From Nitrosomonadales bacterium (GTDB lineage Bacteria > Pseudomonadota > Gammaproteobacteria > Burkholderiales > Gallionellaceae): a stretch of 64,000 nt of DNA. The stretch is taken from positions 1-64,000 of the forward strand of contig JAHFQZ010000004.1 of NCBI GenBank assembly GCA_023259055.1, written 5' to 3'. Positions within the stretch are counted from its first letter, which is position 1. Every line of letters starts with the position of its first letter. The notes under the pieces were generated by a model. The model was not told the origin of the DNA. It worked only from the letters and a program-made list of their open reading frames with translations, and did no database searches. Made by a program: the position numbers and the translations under genes. This document shows, one piece after another, positions 45,713 through 54,965 of the stretch.

Positions 45713-47023
45713 ATGAAACCAATCAACGTAGGACTTCTCGGCATCGGCACAGTTGGCGGCGGCACGTTCACGGTGTTGCAGCGCAACGCGGAAGAGATTA
45801 CGCGTCGCGCCGGACGTCCGATACGCATTACTGTGGTCGCCGACCGCGATCTGGCCCTGGCGAAAAAAGTCACCGGCGGTGCATGCCGCATTACCGACGA
45901 TGCGTTCTCGGTAGTGAGTGATCCGGAAGTGGATATCGTCGTTGAATTGATCGGCGGCTATGGCGTGGCAAAAGAACTGGTGATGAAAGCGATTGCGAAC
46001 GGCAAGCATGTGGTTACCGCGAACAAGGCGCTGCTCGCGATATACGGCAACGAGATTTTCAAGGCGGCGCAAGACAAGGGCGTTATGGTCGCGTTCGAGG
46101 CGGCGGTAGCCGGCGGTATCCCGATCATCAAGGCGGTGCGCGAAGGCTTGACCGCGAACCGCATCCAGTGGATCGCAGGGATTATCAACGGCACGACCAA
46201 TTTCATCCTGTCCGAAATGCGCGACAAGGGCCTGAGCTTCGACACTGTGCTGAAGGAAGCGCAGCGTCTTGGTTACGCCGAGGCCGACCCGACATTCGAC
46301 ATCGAAGGCGTGGACGCGGCGCACAAGATCACCATCCTTTCCGCTTTGGCTTTCGGCATCCCGATGCAATTCGACAAGGCGCACATCGAGGGGATTTCGA
46401 AGCTGGATGCCACCGACATACGCTACGCCGAACAACTCGGCTATCGCATCAAATTGCTCGGCATCACCAAGCGCACGCCGGAAGGCGTGGAGCTACGCGT
46501 TCACCCGACCTTGATCCCGTCAAAACGCCTGATTGCCAATGTCGAAGGCGCGATGAATGCGGTGCTGGTGCAGGGCGATGCGGCGGGCTCGACAATGTAT
46601 TACGGCAAAGGTGCGGGTGCGGAACCCACCGCCAGCGCGGTGATCGCCGATCTGGTCGATGTCACGCGCATGCACACCGCCGACCCTGAACACCGTGTGC
46701 CGCATCTGGCGTTCCAGCCGGATCAGCTTTCCGATCTGCCGATACTGGCGATGGATGATGTGATCACCAGTTACTACCTGCGCATGCGTGTGCAGGACAA
46801 GCCGGGCGTGCTGGCCGATATCACGCGCATCCTTGCGGATGAACAGATTTCCATCGATGCGGTGATCCAGAAAGAACCCGGCGAAGGCGAAGACCAGACC
46901 GACCTGATCCTGCTCACCCACCAGACACGAGAGAGGCGCATCAACGCCGCAATTGCCAAAGTGGAAGCGTTGCCGATAGTTGCGGGCAAGGTGACGCGCT
47001 TGCGGTTGGAAGAGTTGGGTTGA
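45713..47023 (+). CDS. hom: Homoserine dehydrogenase
   Basis: A 436-residue enzyme that reduces aspartate semialdehyde to homoserine with NAD(P)H. The Rossmann motif GLLGIGTVGGGTF is at 8-20, with TANKALLA and the catalytic region GIINGTTNFILSEM, EAQRLGYAEADPTFDIEGVDAAHK. A C-terminal ACT domain (about 355-430, RVQDKPGVLADITRILADE) indicates feedback control, usually by threonine. AGGAAA lies before the ATG. It belongs with thrC downstream. Confidence 0.96.
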   Translation: MKPINVGLLGIGTVGGGTFTVLQRNAEEITRRAGRPIRITVVADRDLALAKKVTGGACRITDDAFSVVSDPEVDIVVELIGGYGVAKELVMKAIANGKHVVTANKALLAIYGNEIFKAAQDKGVMVAFEAAVAGGIPIIKAVREGLTANRIQWIAGIINGTTNFILSEMRDKGLSFDTVLKEAQRLGYAEADPTFDIEGVDAAHKITILSALAFGIPMQFDKAHIEGISKLDATDIRYAEQLGYRIKLLGITKRTPEGVELRVHPTLIPSKRLIANVEGAMNAVLVQGDAAGSTMYYGKGAGAEPTASAVIADLVDVTRMHTADPEHRVPHLAFQPDQLSDLPILAMDDVITSYYLRMRVQDKPGVLADITRILADEQISIDAVIQKEPGEGEDQTDLILLTHQTRERRINAAIAKVEALPIVAGKVTRLRLEELG

Positions 47024-47043
47024 TTTATAACCCATTAAATAGC

Positions 47044-47154
47044 CCGTCATTTCCGCGCAGGCTGGAACCCAGCGGTTTAATTAATATGCCTTTTGGGTGT
47101 CTCGCGTTGCGAGCGATTATTTGATTGATTGGTTTCCCGCCTGCGCGGGAAAGA
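47044..47154. repeat. Paired dispersed palindrome in the hom-thrC spacer
   Basis: CCGTCATTTCCGCGCAGGCT (47044) and TTTCCCGCCTGCGCGGGAAA (47133-47152) are inverted halves of the widespread GTCATTCCCGC..GCGGGAATGAC repeat, degraded on the left. The same family recurs at 54769-54929. Confidence 0.7.
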
Positions 47155-47175
47155 CAAAATTATAGGTTTGATGAA

Positions 47176-48582
47176 ATGAGATACACCAGCACCCGTGGCG
47201 GCATGGCCGCAAAATCCTTCACTGAAATCCTGCTCGGCGGCCTCGCCGATGACGGAGGTCTTGCGGTTCCCGACCATTATCCGAAACTGAGCAAGACAGA
47301 ACTTGCGGCCATGCGCAGCATGAATTACCGCGAACTGGCGTTCGAGGTGATCAGCCGTTTCGCTACCGATATTCCGGCGGGTGATCTCAAGGCCATCATC
47401 AATAAAACATACACCGCCAATACTTTCGGCAGTGAGGAGATCACGCCGGTCAAGACGCTGGAACCCGGTCTGCACATTCTCGGCCTGTCTTACGGCCCGA
47501 CGCTGGCGTTCAAGGATGTCGCGATGCAGTTGCTCGGCAATTTGTTCGAGTACGCACTGGCTAAAGACCACGCCGAACTCAACATCCTCGGCGGAACTTC
47601 CGGCGACACCGGATCGGCAGCGGAATATGCGATGCGCGGCAAGCGCGGCATCCGCGTGTTCATGCTGTCTCCGCTGGGCAAGATGAGCCCGTTCCAGACT
47701 GCGCAGATGTATTCGCTGCAAGACCCGAATATCTTCAACATCGCCATCACTGCGCCGTTCGATGCCTGTCAGGATATGGTGAAAGCGGTGTCGAATGACC
47801 TCGCCTTCAAGGAAAAATACCAGATTGGTACGGTCAACTCGATCAACTGGGCGCGGGTCGTCGCGCAGGCCGTTTACTATTTCAAGACCTACTTCGCGCT
47901 GACCAAAACAAACGATGAGCATGTCTCTTTTGCCGTGCCATCAGGTAATTTTGGCAACGTCTGCGCCGGGCACATCGCGCGCCAGATGGGATTGCCGATC
48001 CGCAAATTGATCGTCGCGACCAACGAGAACGACGTGCTCGACGAGTTCTTCAAGACCGGCGTATACCGCCCGCGTCCGGAAACGATGCATACCAGCAGCC
48101 CGTCGATGGATATCACCAAAGCCTCCAATTTCGAGCGTTTTGCCTATGACCTGGTAGGGCGTGATCCAGAAATCCTCAAGGGTTTGTGGAAGCAACTGGA
48201 AAAGGATGGGTATTTCGATTTGAGCGGGACGCCTTATTTTGACAGGGTGCAGGAATACGGCCTTGCCTCCGGTGCAAGCAGCCATGCCAATCGCGTCGCC
48301 ACGATACGCCGCATGCATCAACAGTACGGCGTGGTCATCGATCCGCACACTGCCGATGGTATGAAGGCCGGGCTGGAACACCGCGAAGCGGGTATCCCGC
48401 TGGTATGCCTGGAAACCGCGCTGCCTGCCAAGTTCGAGGAAACCATCCGCGAGGCATTGGGGCAAGACCCGCAACGTCCGGCTGGTTACGAGAACATCGA
48501 AAATCTGCCGCAACGCTTCGATACCCTGCCGCCGGATGTCGCACAACTCAAGGCATTCATAGCGGCACGCGTCCCGTCATAG
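47176..48582 (+). CDS. thrC: Threonine synthase
   Basis: A 468-residue PLP enzyme that converts O-phosphohomoserine to threonine. ATG 47176 gives MRYTSTRGG, the standard N-terminus; the 17 codons upstream run through a repeat element and are excluded. Motifs: the PLP Lys in PTLAFKDVAMQ, LGGTSGDTGSAAEYAM, and VPSGNFGNV. It is of the long, ThrC fold group III type of proteobacteria. It follows hom by 152 bases that include an inserted palindrome. Confidence 0.96.
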   Translation: MRYTSTRGGMAAKSFTEILLGGLADDGGLAVPDHYPKLSKTELAAMRSMNYRELAFEVISRFATDIPAGDLKAIINKTYTANTFGSEEITPVKTLEPGLHILGLSYGPTLAFKDVAMQLLGNLFEYALAKDHAELNILGGTSGDTGSAAEYAMRGKRGIRVFMLSPLGKMSPFQTAQMYSLQDPNIFNIAITAPFDACQDMVKAVSNDLAFKEKYQIGTVNSINWARVVAQAVYYFKTYFALTKTNDEHVSFAVPSGNFGNVCAGHIARQMGLPIRKLIVATNENDVLDEFFKTGVYRPRPETMHTSSPSMDITKASNFERFAYDLVGRDPEILKGLWKQLEKDGYFDLSGTPYFDRVQEYGLASGASSHANRVATIRRMHQQYGVVIDPHTADGMKAGLEHREAGIPLVCLETALPAKFEETIREALGQDPQRPAGYENIENLPQRFDTLPPDVAQLKAFIAARVPS

Positions 48583-48744
48583 TGATGCATTAAATTCACC
48601 AAATTCGCGATGAATGCAGGGTGGTGTAAAAATTCAAGGGGCGTCTCCTGCTGTGTGATGCGGTGAATATAATCGTGCCATATTCTGCATGAATAACCTA
48701 ATGCTCCTCACCCTCACCCTCAGCTTCTTCAAAGTCGAATAAAA

Positions 48745-49092
48745 ATGAATCACCTTACCCGTACTCCAAACACAACCAGCCCCTTGCGCAACGTGCTTGC
48801 ATTTATTGCGACACTGGCGCTGGCAGCTTTGATATTGATGTTTTCAGCCATCCTGCTGATGGTCATTCTGGTCATGGGCGTGCTGGCTTTCGCTTTTCTG
48901 TGGTGGAAAACGCGTCATCTGCGCAAGCAAATGCGCGACTTTTCCCCGCATGATGCTGCGACGAATGGAGCTGTGTTCGAGGGTGAGGAGTTTAAAGGTG
49001 AGGTGATCGAGGGCGAGGTGATCCGAGTGGTCGATCCAGCAACGGAAGAGGAAGCCAAAGGCCGTGCGGTAGTAAAGCCGGATTCTCGCTAA
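48745..49092 (+). CDS. Small membrane protein, unknown function
   Basis: A 115-residue protein. A long hydrophobic region (residues 18-54, VLAFIATLALAALILMFSAI, LMVILVMGVLAFAFLWW) forms one or two membrane helices, followed by basic KTRHLRKQM and a cytoplasmic acidic tail with a repeated GE pattern (VFEGEEFKGEVIEGEVIRV). Similar short proteins occur in betaproteobacteria; no function is known. It lies between thrC and the second moxR operon. Confidence 0.6.
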   Translation: MNHLTRTPNTTSPLRNVLAFIATLALAALILMFSAILLMVILVMGVLAFAFLWWKTRHLRKQMRDFSPHDAATNGAVFEGEEFKGEVIEGEVIRVVDPATEEEAKGRAVVKPDSR

Positions 49093-49307
49093 ACTGCAAA
49101 CCAGTTTCGAAGCTCGCGGGCAGCCACATTTACAAATATATAATTATTCGTCTGCAAATTCACCGGGGCACAATTTCAGTTCTTGAAAATTTTCTGCACA
49201 GCCCTTATATTTTTTGCCGGTTTTTGCAGGGAACAATTTGCATCTTTTTATGCCTTACCCGCCAGGAATATATTCAGGACCATTAACCACTCGCGAGAAC
49301 GGAAAAT

Positions 49308-50300
49308 ATGTCAGAAAATTTAACCGCAAATTCATCTGCTCAAGTCGCTTTTCAATCGCTTAAAAATCATATTTCGCAGCAAATTATCGGGCAGGAAACG
49401 CTGGTCGACCGGCTGCTGATCGCACTGCTGGCTGACGGGCATTTGCTGGTAGAGGGCGCACCCGGATTGGCGAAGACGCGCGCGATCAAGGTGCTGGGCG
49501 AGGGGCTGGAGGGGGATTTTCACCGCATCCAGTTCACGCCGGATTTGTTGCCTGCCGACCTGACCGGAACGGATATTTTCAGGCCTCAGGACGGCTCTTT
49601 CCAGTTTCAACGCGGCCCGTTATTCCACAATCTGGTGCTGGCCGACGAGGTGAACCGCGCGCCGGCGAAAGTGCAATCGGCGCTGCTCGAAGCGATGGCG
49701 GAGCGTCAGATCACCGTGGGCACGACCACGTATCCGCTGCCGAAATTATTTCTGGTGATGGCGACCCAGAACCCGATCGAGCAGGAAGGAACTTATCCGC
49801 TGCCCGAAGCGCAGTTAGACCGGTTTTTGCTGCACGTGAAAGTCGATTATCCTCAGGCAGAAGCCGAGCGAAAAATTCTGCAACTGTCCCGCAACGAAGC
49901 GGCGCAGCAGATACAGGGGACAGCGCCTGCCGTAGCCAAGCTGAACCAGAAAACGCTGTTCGCCGCGCGCGAAGAAGTGCTGAACATCCACATGGCTGAA
50001 AACCTGGAGCGTTATCTGGTCGAAATTATTCTGGCCACCCGCAAGCCGGGCATATACAAAGCTGCGTTGGCCAGCTGGGTGCAGTGGGGCGCAAGCCCTC
50101 GAGCCACCATTGCGCTGGACCGATGTGCGCGCGCCCACGCATGGCTGGCGGGGCGAGATTATGTCGGGCCGGAAGATATTCAGACGATGGCTTACGATGT
50201 GCTGCGCCACCGCGTGCTGCTGAGCTACGAGGCGGAAGCCGAGGGGCATACGCCCGATCAATTTGTCGAGACACTGATCAATCTGATACCCGTGCCATGA
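49308..50300 (+). CDS. MoxR-family AAA+ ATPase of the Bat operon
   Basis: A 330-residue AAA+ protein. Walker A-like GAPGLAKTRAIKVL, Walker B LADEVNRAPAKVQSALLEAM, sensor 1 FLVMATQNP, and sensor 2 SPRATIALDRCARAHAWLAGRD. First gene of a six-gene plus-strand operon whose members are joined by ATGA overlaps. Such MoxR proteins are thought to remodel or insert cofactors into vWA-containing partners. It differs clearly from the MoxR at 41113, so the two loci are separate systems rather than a recent duplication. Confidence 0.93.
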   Translation: MSENLTANSSAQVAFQSLKNHISQQIIGQETLVDRLLIALLADGHLLVEGAPGLAKTRAIKVLGEGLEGDFHRIQFTPDLLPADLTGTDIFRPQDGSFQFQRGPLFHNLVLADEVNRAPAKVQSALLEAMAERQITVGTTTYPLPKLFLVMATQNPIEQEGTYPLPEAQLDRFLLHVKVDYPQAEAERKILQLSRNEAAQQIQGTAPAVAKLNQKTLFAAREEVLNIHMAENLERYLVEIILATRKPGIYKAALASWVQWGASPRATIALDRCARAHAWLAGRDYVGPEDIQTMAYDVLRHRVLLSYEAEAEGHTPDQFVETLINLIPVP

Positions 50301-51289
50301 TTTCGTTGTTGCGTCGCAACAAAGCACAGATTGCCTCTCAAACGTCATCCGACAGCTCGGTCATGAAAGATGACGGCGTGGTGAGCGTCAGCCTGGATTC
50401 GCTGATCGCGCTGCACCACTCGGCGGAATCGCTGGCGCTCAAGCCTGCTCGTATCCGCGCGTTGAGCGGCGGCGATTACCGCTCGCCGTTCAAGGGGCGC
50501 GGCATGGAGTTCGACGAGGTGCGCGCCTACTCACAGGGAGACGACGTGCGCACGCTCGATTGGCGCGTGACGGCGCGCACCGGACACCCCCACACCAAGC
50601 TGTTCCGCGAAGAACGCGAGCGACCGGTGCTGTTGTTTGTAGATATGCGATGTGCGATGTTCTTCGCGACGCAGGGCGCGTTCAAGGCGGTGCGCGCGGC
50701 ACAGGCGGCTGCGTTGCTGGGCTGGAGCGCCGTGCAGCAGGGAGAGCGGCTGGGCGGGCTGATATTTTCCGAGGGGTCTCATATCGAGCTGCGCCCCCGG
50801 CGCGGCAAACCGCCGTTGCTGCATTTGCTGCAAAAACTTGCCGTTCATCCCGCATGGCAAAAGCACAACACAGCCAGCGATCCGCTTGCCAGCAGAATCG
50901 CCTTGAATCAGGCGCTTACCCGGCTGCGCAGCGTGGCGCAACCAGGCAGCCTGATCGTGCTGCTGAGCGACTTCGCCGATCTCAACGAGCAGGGCAGCGC
51001 GCAGCTTGCGCAACTGGCCCGCCACAACGAGCTCATGCTGGTCGATATCCACGACCCGCTGGAAAAAGAGCTGCCGCCGCCTGGTCAATATCGGCTGGGC
51101 GATGGCGCAAATTTCATGACGCTGTACACCAGCGACAATCGCCTGCGCGAAAATTATCGCGCGCGATTTAATCAGCAGCAGGAAACGCTGCAACAACTTT
51201 GCCGCCGCTACAAAATGACGCTGCTGCCGCTGGCGACGAACGATAATCCGCTGCGTGCGTTGCAGCAGGGGCTTGAAGTAAGGGTATGA
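50297..51289 (+). CDS. DUF58 protein of the Bat operon
   Basis: A 330-residue soluble protein from ATG 50297, overlapping the moxR stop. The canonical DUF58 signature is present: FKGRGMEFDEVRAYSQGDDV and RTLDWRVTAR. The C-terminal half has a vWA-like fold (VLLFVDMRCAMFF, LIVLLSDFADLNEQG), where the metal-site DxSxS is replaced by DMRCA. No membrane helix is present, unlike the DUF58 at 39986. It is a likely partner of the adjacent MoxR. Confidence 0.88.
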   Translation: MISLLRRNKAQIASQTSSDSSVMKDDGVVSVSLDSLIALHHSAESLALKPARIRALSGGDYRSPFKGRGMEFDEVRAYSQGDDVRTLDWRVTARTGHPHTKLFREERERPVLLFVDMRCAMFFATQGAFKAVRAAQAAALLGWSAVQQGERLGGLIFSEGSHIELRPRRGKPPLLHLLQKLAVHPAWQKHNTASDPLASRIALNQALTRLRSVAQPGSLIVLLSDFADLNEQGSAQLAQLARHNELMLVDIHDPLEKELPPPGQYRLGDGANFMTLYTSDNRLRENYRARFNQQQETLQQLCRRYKMTLLPLATNDNPLRALQQGLEVRV

Positions 51290-51792
51290 AGCCGGACTTG
51301 AGTCAATTGCGCGACATCCATTTGCCTGAACCGGTTTCCTGGTGGCCGCCTGCCATTGGCTGGTGGATGTTGCTGGGGATTGTGTTGCTGGCCGCGACCG
51401 GGGTTTGGTGGATGCATCGTCGCCGCCAGCGCAATGCCTGGCGGCGTAGCTCGCTGGCAGAGCTGGCACGGCTGCGCCAGCAATATCAGGCAAACCCCTC
51501 ATCTCCGCAACCTGTCGTCAGCGAGCTGTCGGTGCTGCTGCGCCGCGTGGCGATCAGCCGCTTTCCGCGCGAGGAATCAGCGAAACTCAGTGGTGAGCAA
51601 TGGCTGGTATTTCTGGATCGCAGCAATACCGATGGCTCGCGTTTTCAATCCGGGGAAGGACGCTTGCTGGTGGTGGCGCCCTATGCGCAGCAGATAAATA
51701 TCGCGTCCGAACAGATGGACCATCTGTTCGCGTTGTGTGAAAACTGGATCACCAAATTGTCGGCCAAATCGTTTTCAGGAGTTCGGCAATGA
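51286..51792 (+). CDS. DUF4381 membrane protein
   Basis: A 168-residue protein with one membrane helix (about 24-42, IGWWMLLGIVLLAATGVWW) preceded by LPEPVSWWPPA, the usual N-terminal signature of the family, and a cytoplasmic helical domain (VSELSVLLRRVAISRFPREE, KLSGEQWLVFLD). It overlaps both neighbours by ATGA. The family is found almost only in MoxR/Bat operons. Confidence 0.85.
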   Translation: MKPDLSQLRDIHLPEPVSWWPPAIGWWMLLGIVLLAATGVWWMHRRRQRNAWRRSSLAELARLRQQYQANPSSPQPVVSELSVLLRRVAISRFPREESAKLSGEQWLVFLDRSNTDGSRFQSGEGRLLVVAPYAQQINIASEQMDHLFALCENWITKLSAKSFSGVRQ

Positions 51793-52787
51793 TCCATTTC
51801 GAATGGCCCTGGATATTTTTCGCGGCCCCGCTGCCGTTGTTGTTGCGCCTGTTCTTGCCGCCCGCGAATGCGGTCAGGGAAGCCGCGTTGCGCGTGCCCA
51901 GCCTCAAGGCATTCGCGCTGGATACCGGCGCGCAACCCGACAAAAGTATGCAACGCCGCTGGCTGCTGTTGCCCGCTCTGCTGGCATGGCTGATGTTGGT
52001 CTGCGCTGCGGCGCGCCCGATGTGGCTGGGCGATCCGGTCGAGCTGCCGGTCAGCGGGCGCGACCTGATGCTGGCGGTGGACATCTCCGGCAGCATGCAA
52101 ATCGAGGACATGGAGTTGCGCGGCAAACAGGTGAGCCGCCTGGTCGCCAACAAAGAAGTAGCAGGTAATTTTATCGAGCGGCGCGTCGGCGACCGCATCG
52201 GGCTGATCCTGTTCGGCAGCCAGGCTTATGTGCAAACACCGCTGACCTTCGACCGCAAGACAGTGCAGAGCCTGTTGCAGGACGCCGCCATCGGGCTGGC
52301 GGGCGAGCAGACCGCAATCGGCGACGCCATCGGTCTGGCGGTGAAACGGCTGCTGGAAAATCCGCAGGGAAACAAGGTGCTGGTGCTGCTGACCGACGGC
52401 GCGAGCAACGCGGGCGAAGTGCAGCCGCTCAAGGCAGCGGAGCTGGCCGCCAAGGAGGGGCTGACGATCTACACGATAGGCATCGGCGCGGACGAAATGG
52501 TGGTGAATTCATTTTTCGGCAGTCAGCGCGTGAATCCTTCTGCTGACCTGGACGAGAAAACTCTGAGCGCAATCGCCAAGGCCACCGGCGGAAAATATTT
52601 CCGCGCGCGCGACGGCAAACAGCTCAATCAAATCTACGCGATGCTCGACGAATTGCAGCCGGTCGCGCAGGACAAACAGACCTTCCGCCCGCAACACGCG
52701 CTGTTTTACTGGCCGCTGGGTGCGGCAATGCTAATGGCGGGACTGCTGGCGGGGTTACTGATGTTGCCGGTGGCGCGCAGGAGATAA
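51789..52787 (+). CDS. batA: BatA-like von Willebrand factor A protein
   Basis: A 332-residue membrane protein. An N-terminal helix pair (about 4-22 and 58-74) and a C-terminal helix (about 309-328) frame a vWA domain. The metal-ion site is complete: LAVDISGSMQ (DxSGS), a Thr in the loop EQTAIGDA, and LLTDGASNAGE. The name follows the Bacteroides aerotolerance genes; in proteobacteria the system is linked with envelope stress and oxygen tolerance. ATGA overlap with the DUF4381 gene; 4 bases to batB/C. Confidence 0.88.
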   Translation: MIHFEWPWIFFAAPLPLLLRLFLPPANAVREAALRVPSLKAFALDTGAQPDKSMQRRWLLLPALLAWLMLVCAAARPMWLGDPVELPVSGRDLMLAVDISGSMQIEDMELRGKQVSRLVANKEVAGNFIERRVGDRIGLILFGSQAYVQTPLTFDRKTVQSLLQDAAIGLAGEQTAIGDAIGLAVKRLLENPQGNKVLVLLTDGASNAGEVQPLKAAELAAKEGLTIYTIGIGADEMVVNSFFGSQRVNPSADLDEKTLSAIAKATGGKYFRARDGKQLNQIYAMLDELQPVAQDKQTFRPQHALFYWPLGAAMLMAGLLAGLLMLPVARRR

Positions 52788-52791
52788 GGCG

Positions 52792-54717
52792 ATGAACATG
52801 CCGACTGAATTTCATTTCCTTCGCCCCGAGTGGTTCTACGCGCTGCTTCCGCTGGCGTTGCTGTTGTGGTTGCTGTGGCGGCAGCGCTTGACCAGCCGCA
52901 GTTGGCAGAATGTGGTCGAGCCGCGTTTGTTGGCGCATTTGCTGATCGGGCAGCGTACTGTTCAGAGGCCGTGGATATTATTCGCGGTGGGGCTGGGCGG
53001 GCTGCTCTCCATTATTGCGATGGCGGGCCCGGCCTGGCAGAAGCTGGAAGTGCCGGTGTTTCGCAAGCCTTCGGCGCTGGTGGTGTTGCTGGATTTGTCG
53101 CGCTCGATGGACGCGGCGGACATCAAGCCCAGCCGCTTGCAGCGGGCGCAAATGAAGTTGCGCGATATTCTCAACCAGCAGAAGGAAGGCGAGACCGCGC
53201 TGATCGTGTATGCCGCCACGCCGTTCGTGGTGAGCCCGCTCAGCTCGGATGCAAAAACCATCGCCAGCCAGCTCGGCAGCCTGAGCACCGACCTGATGCC
53301 CGCGCAGGGTTCGCGTCCCGACCGCGCCATAGTCATGGCGCAGCAACTGTTGCAACAATCGGGCGCCAGTCATGGCGGCGTGCTGCTGATCAGCGATGGA
53401 ATAGACGGGGAGGAATCTGCCGAACTGAAAAGCGCAATCAAGGAACTAGTCAACGCCGGGCACCGCTTGTCGGTGCTGGGCGTGGGCAGCCCGGAGGGTG
53501 CGCCCATACCCTCAGCCAATGGCGGCTTCCTCAAGGATCGCAACGGCGCGATTGTTCTGCCCAGGCTGGATGATGCCGCACTGGACGCGCTCGCCCGACA
53601 AGGCAACGGCGCTTACCGCCGCATCAGCACCGATGACAGCGATTTTCAAGCGGCGCTTGCGCCGTTCAAAAATACGCTGGCGCAACTTCAAAGCAAACAG
53701 GCCGAAGGCCAGAGTGGAGAACAATGGCGCAGCGACCAATGGCGCGACGAAGGTCCGTGGCTATTGCTGCCGCTGCTACTGCTCGGCGCGTTCGCGTTCC
53801 GACGCGGTTATGTGCTGCTCGTGTTGATGCTGGCTTTGCCGCTGCCGCGCCAAGCTTATGCGTTCGATTGGCAAAGTCTGTGGCAACGCGACGACCAGCG
53901 TGCGCAGCAAGTCATGCAGGCCAACGATCCCAAACAGGCTGCGCAGCTTTTCAAAAATCCGGAATGGCGCGCTGCTGCCAATTACCGTGCGGGAAATTAT
54001 CAGGACGCGGCGAAAGACCTGCAAAATATAGATAGCGTCGACGCAAATTACAATCGCGGCAACGCGCTGGCACGGCAGGGTCAGTTGCAGGAGGCGATGA
54101 ACGCCTACGATGAAGCATTGAAGCGCGACCCGAAAAATGCGGATGCAAAATTCAATCGCGATCTGGTTGAGGAAATGCTGAAGCAGCAGCAAGATCAGTC
54201 CCAGCAAAACCAGCAGCAAAAAGGGGACGGCAAGGATCAGCAAAACAAATCGGATGACAAGAACGGACAAGGCCAATCTTCCAAGCCTCAATCCGACCAG
54301 TCCGGACCAGAAAAAAAACCGGAGCAGAAATCCGCGCAACAGGATGGCAAAGAAGGCCAGCAGAAAGATACCGAACAACAGAATGCTGCAAAGAATGACA
54401 AGCAGGACGCCGGGCAAAAAAGCGGGAAGGACGATGCCGCAAAACAGCAAGCTGCCAAGCAGGGAAGCCCCAGCAAGGAAAACAGGCAAGAGAAAAATGA
54501 CCAGCAGGGAGCGTCAGCTCAACCGGATAGTGGCGATACCAAAGGAAAACCTGAAGGCGCAGTTGATGGGCAACAGGATGCCAGCGAACTGAAACAAGCC
54601 GACAAACAGTGGTTGCAGCGCATTCCCGATGACCCGGGCGGTTTATGGCGGCGCAAGTTTTTGTATCAGTACAAGCAGCAACAGCAATCTGGCAAGAGCG
54701 AGGAAAAAACATGGTGA
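52792..54717 (+). CDS. batB: BatB/BatC fusion: vWA domain plus TPR and Gln/Lys-rich tail
   Basis: A 641-residue protein. Membrane helices at about 15-28 and 62-80, vWA domain at about 90-300 with MIDAS LLDLSRSMDAAD and LLISDGIDGEE, then two more hydrophobic segments (323-335 and 340-352). TPR-type repeats follow (about 360-460, AAANYRAGNYQDAAKDLQNI and NYNRGNALARQGQLQEAMNAYDEAL). The last 170 residues are a low-complexity Gln/Lys/Asp/Ser tail. In other species BatB and BatC are separate; here they are one chain. The tail is probably unstructured. Confidence 0.88.
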   Translation: MNMPTEFHFLRPEWFYALLPLALLLWLLWRQRLTSRSWQNVVEPRLLAHLLIGQRTVQRPWILFAVGLGGLLSIIAMAGPAWQKLEVPVFRKPSALVVLLDLSRSMDAADIKPSRLQRAQMKLRDILNQQKEGETALIVYAATPFVVSPLSSDAKTIASQLGSLSTDLMPAQGSRPDRAIVMAQQLLQQSGASHGGVLLISDGIDGEESAELKSAIKELVNAGHRLSVLGVGSPEGAPIPSANGGFLKDRNGAIVLPRLDDAALDALARQGNGAYRRISTDDSDFQAALAPFKNTLAQLQSKQAEGQSGEQWRSDQWRDEGPWLLLPLLLLGAFAFRRGYVLLVLMLALPLPRQAYAFDWQSLWQRDDQRAQQVMQANDPKQAAQLFKNPEWRAAANYRAGNYQDAAKDLQNIDSVDANYNRGNALARQGQLQEAMNAYDEALKRDPKNADAKFNRDLVEEMLKQQQDQSQQNQQQKGDGKDQQNKSDDKNGQGQSSKPQSDQSGPEKKPEQKSAQQDGKEGQQKDTEQQNAAKNDKQDAGQKSGKDDAAKQQAAKQGSPSKENRQEKNDQQGASAQPDSGDTKGKPEGAVDGQQDASELKQADKQWLQRIPDDPGGLWRRKFLYQYKQQQQSGKSEEKTW

Positions 54718-54768
54718 TTTCTGGAATAAAACAAATACCCGGTTTAAATCCGAGCAATCCATTGGCAC

Positions 54769-54929
54769 CGTCATTCCCGCACAGGCGGGAATCCAGCAAA
54801 AATAAAAATTCGCGAAGCGGACAACACGAGTTGCTTGTGGCGGATTTTGAGGAATGCCCAAACCTTAAAGTTGATCCGCTGCGCGGGAATCAATCAATTG
54901 ACTGGATTCCCGCCTGCGCGGGAATGACG
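54769..54929. repeat. Inverted dispersed repeat separating batB/C from batD
   Basis: CGTCATTCCCGCACAGGCGG (54769 on) and CTGGATTCCCGCCTGCGCGG (54902 on, ending GGAATGACG at 54929) are inverted ends of one element, with a degraded internal copy GCTGCGCGGGAATCA at 54878-54892. This is a very common repeat of proteobacterial intergenic DNA. It fills most of the 248-base gap between batB/C and batD. Confidence 0.85.
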
Positions 54930-54965
54930 AAATTTAGATTTAATAGACGATCCAGATTAAATGGA

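Noticed and set aside
44412-45722. 436-codon minus-strand open frame
   Set aside because: Antisense to alaA over its whole length; His/Arg-rich shadow composition.
54711-54965. Extended N-terminus of BatD from the ATG overlapping the batB/C stop
   Set aside because: It would place 85 residues encoded by a dispersed repeat before a clear signal peptide; more likely a relic of the old start.
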